6,392 nucleotides of DNA, taken from contig CAILTZ010000048.1 of NCBI GenBank assembly GCA_903837255.1, positions 1-6,392 of the forward strand, given 5' to 3'. Source of the DNA: an uncultured Pirellula sp. (GTDB lineage Bacteria; Planctomycetota; Planctomycetia; Pirellulales; Pirellulaceae). Below the pieces are notes generated by a model that searched no databases, was not told where the DNA came from, and was given only the letters and a program-made list of their open reading frames with translations. The stretch's first letter is position 1. Each line of letters opens with the position of its first letter. Made by a program: the position numbers and the translations under genes. This document shows, in pieces, positions 5,135-6,392 of the stretch.

Positions 5135-6392
5135 ATGACAACGCTTCGCGAAATTGCACAAGCGATCCTAGAACAGGAAAAAGGACTGCTGCAGGGTGGT
5201 GGCAAGTCCGGGTGGGATCGGCAACGAAAACTGGGTCGGTTGCCGGTTCGAGAAAGGCTCTCGGGGTTGCTCGATCCAAAGCGTCCTTTCTTGGAATTGG
5301 GCCTCTGGGCCGCTTACGGAATGTATCCCGAATGGGGAGAGGTTCCGGCCGCAGGAGTTATCACCGGTCTGGGGTTCATCGAAGGTCGTCCGTGCATGAT
5401 CGCGGCCAACGACGCGACGGTCAAAGCCGGTGCGATGTTTCCGCAATCGGTCAAGAAACTCATCCGAGCCCAGAAGATCGCTTACCGTTTGAAGCTGCCG
5501 ATCGTCTATCTGGTCGATTCGGCTGGCGTGTTCTTGCCCTTGCAAGACGAGATATTTCCAGACGAAGACGACTTCGGGCGGATCTTCCGCAACAACTCGA
5601 TTCTTTCGGCCGAAGGCATCCCTCAGATTGCCGCGGTGATGGGCAACTGCATCGCCGGTGGAGCTTATCTGCCCGTTCTGTGCGATAAGATTCTCATGAC
5701 CCAAGGAAGCCAATTGTGCTTGGCAGGCCCTGCGCTGGTCAAGGCGGCGATTGGGCAATCCGTCGATCCGGAGGAGCTCGGTGGAGCCTCGATGCATGCT
5801 CAGATTAGCGGCACGGTGGATTTCCATGAGCCCGATGATCCGGCATGCTTGGCTCGCATCCGATCCCTGGTCGCTCTGATGCCTAGCGTTCAAGGGGCGA
5901 CCTCCGGACGGCCCCCTAGCCGATCGGCCGACGACCTTTACAGCATCGTTCCGGGCGATGGACGAGGCGAATACGACGTGCGAGATTTGCTCTCTTGCAT
6001 TGTCGATGCCGAATCATTCCAGGAGTTTAAAAAGGACTTTGGCAAGACCGTTGTCACGGGCTATTCCAAGATCGATGGTTATCCGATTGGGATCGTCGCC
6101 AATCAGCGACAGCGGACCAAAACGGCTCAAAAAGAGATCCAGATCGGCGGGGTCCTCTACGGCGATGCGGCCGAAAAAGCCGCACGCTTTGTCCTCGATT
6201 GCGAACAGAACAGAGTGCCTCTGTTGTTCATCCAGGATGTCCAAGGGTTCATGGTGGGCAAGCAGGCCGAGCAATCCGGGATTATCCAATCCGGTGCCCA
6301 ACTGGTCCGAGCCATGAGCATTGCAACGGTACCAAAATTCACTGTGGTCGTTGGCAGTTCCTATGGAGCAGGCAACTACGCGATGTGCGGAC
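5135..6392 (+). CDS. Acyl-CoA carboxylase carboxyltransferase (beta) subunit, MCC-like, 3' end cut off
   Basis: This subunit moves a carboxyl group from carboxybiotin to an acyl-CoA and works with a biotin carboxylase/carrier subunit that is not visible here. Counting from ATG 5135, 419 residues are in the window with no stop. The family is usually about 510-550 residues, so roughly the last 100-130 are missing. The N-terminal carboxyltransferase half shows P-V-R-E-R-L at 37-42, A-N-D-A-T-V-K-A-G at 91-99, F-L-P-L-Q-D-E at 133-139, the oxyanion loop G-N-C-I-A-G-G-A-Y at 170-178 and E-L-G-G-A at 214-218. The C-terminal half shows G-F-M-V-G at 371-375 and Y-G-A-G-N-Y-A-M-C-G at 410-419. The A-G-G-A-Y and G-A-G-N-Y-x-M-C-G loops resemble methylcrotonyl- or geranyl-CoA carboxylase beta rather than propionyl-CoA carboxylase. 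The gene starts 3 bases after prpD, with AAAGGGA six bases before the ATG, so co-transcription with prpD is likely. The exact substrate is uncertain. Confidence 0.9.
   Translation, partial: MTTLREIAQAILEQEKGLLQGGGKSGWDRQRKLGRLPVRERLSGLLDPKRPFLELGLWAAYGMYPEWGEVPAAGVITGLGFIEGRPCMIAANDATVKAGAMFPQSVKKLIRAQKIAYRLKLPIVYLVDSAGVFLPLQDEIFPDEDDFGRIFRNNSILSAEGIPQIAAVMGNCIAGGAYLPVLCDKILMTQGSQLCLAGPALVKAAIGQSVDPEELGGASMHAQISGTVDFHEPDDPACLARIRSLVALMPSVQGATSGRPPSRSADDLYSIVPGDGRGEYDVRDLLSCIVDAESFQEFKKDFGKTVVTGYSKIDGYPIGIVANQRQRTKTAQKEIQIGGVLYGDAAEKAARFVLDCEQNRVPLLFIQDVQGFMVGKQAEQSGIIQSGAQLVRAMSIATVPKFTVVVGSSYGAGNYAMCG

Noticed and set aside
5168..5893. 241-residue open frame on the minus strand
   Set aside because: It lies wholly antisense to the carboxyltransferase gene, whose plus-strand product has clear family motifs across the same bases; the antisense product shows no recognisable domain.
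1..6392. Novel defence system, mobile element or CRISPR
   Set aside because: All long frames are explained by well-known metabolic families. I saw no transposase or integrase, no spaced direct-repeat array and no flanking terminal repeats.

Overview
This window is an ordinary-looking bacterial metabolic locus with about 96% coding density. It is built around the methylcitrate route for propionyl-CoA. I see no tRNA, rRNA, mobile element or CRISPR array. GC content looks mid-50s percent. Shine-Dalgarno sequences are weak or absent before several genes. A methylcitrate cluster next to a methylcrotonyl-CoA-carboxylase-like subunit, with a short-LID adenylate kinase nearby, would fit a planctomycete (Pirellulales-like). 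That taxonomic guess is low to moderate confidence and rests on general resemblance only.

Layout, left to right. (1) The 3' part of an adenylate kinase gene (adk) runs rightward from the left edge to 484. (2) A leftward three-gene unit is read in the order prpB (3458-2544), prpC (2547-1384), crotonase-family gene (1377-481). prpB and prpC overlap by 4 bases, and prpC and the crotonase gene are 6 bases apart. Its last gene ends tail-to-tail with adk, and the two stop codons share one CTAG. (3) A 203-base divergent intergenic region (3459-3661) is the only sizeable non-coding stretch. It holds an operator-like inverted repeat near prpB and a perfect 16-base A/T-rich palindrome near prpD. (4) A rightward unit has prpD (3662-5131) and, 3 bases later, a biotin-dependent acyl-CoA carboxylase carboxyltransferase gene (5135 to beyond the right edge). 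That last reading frame has no stop in the window.

How the genes work together. PrpC condenses propionyl-CoA with oxaloacetate to 2-methylcitrate. PrpD dehydrates it to 2-methyl-cis-aconitate. An aconitase (not in this window) rehydrates that to 2-methylisocitrate, and PrpB cleaves it to pyruvate and succinate. The crotonase and the carboxyltransferase are not part of the classical prpBCDE set. Their motifs suggest the locus may also serve a feeder pathway, such as branched-chain amino acid or fatty acid breakdown. The propionate regulator prpR, the propionyl-CoA synthetase prpE and acnD are all absent from the window. I found no convincing sign of a novel system. The points most worth checking are the divergent regulatory region and the unusual gene partnership.
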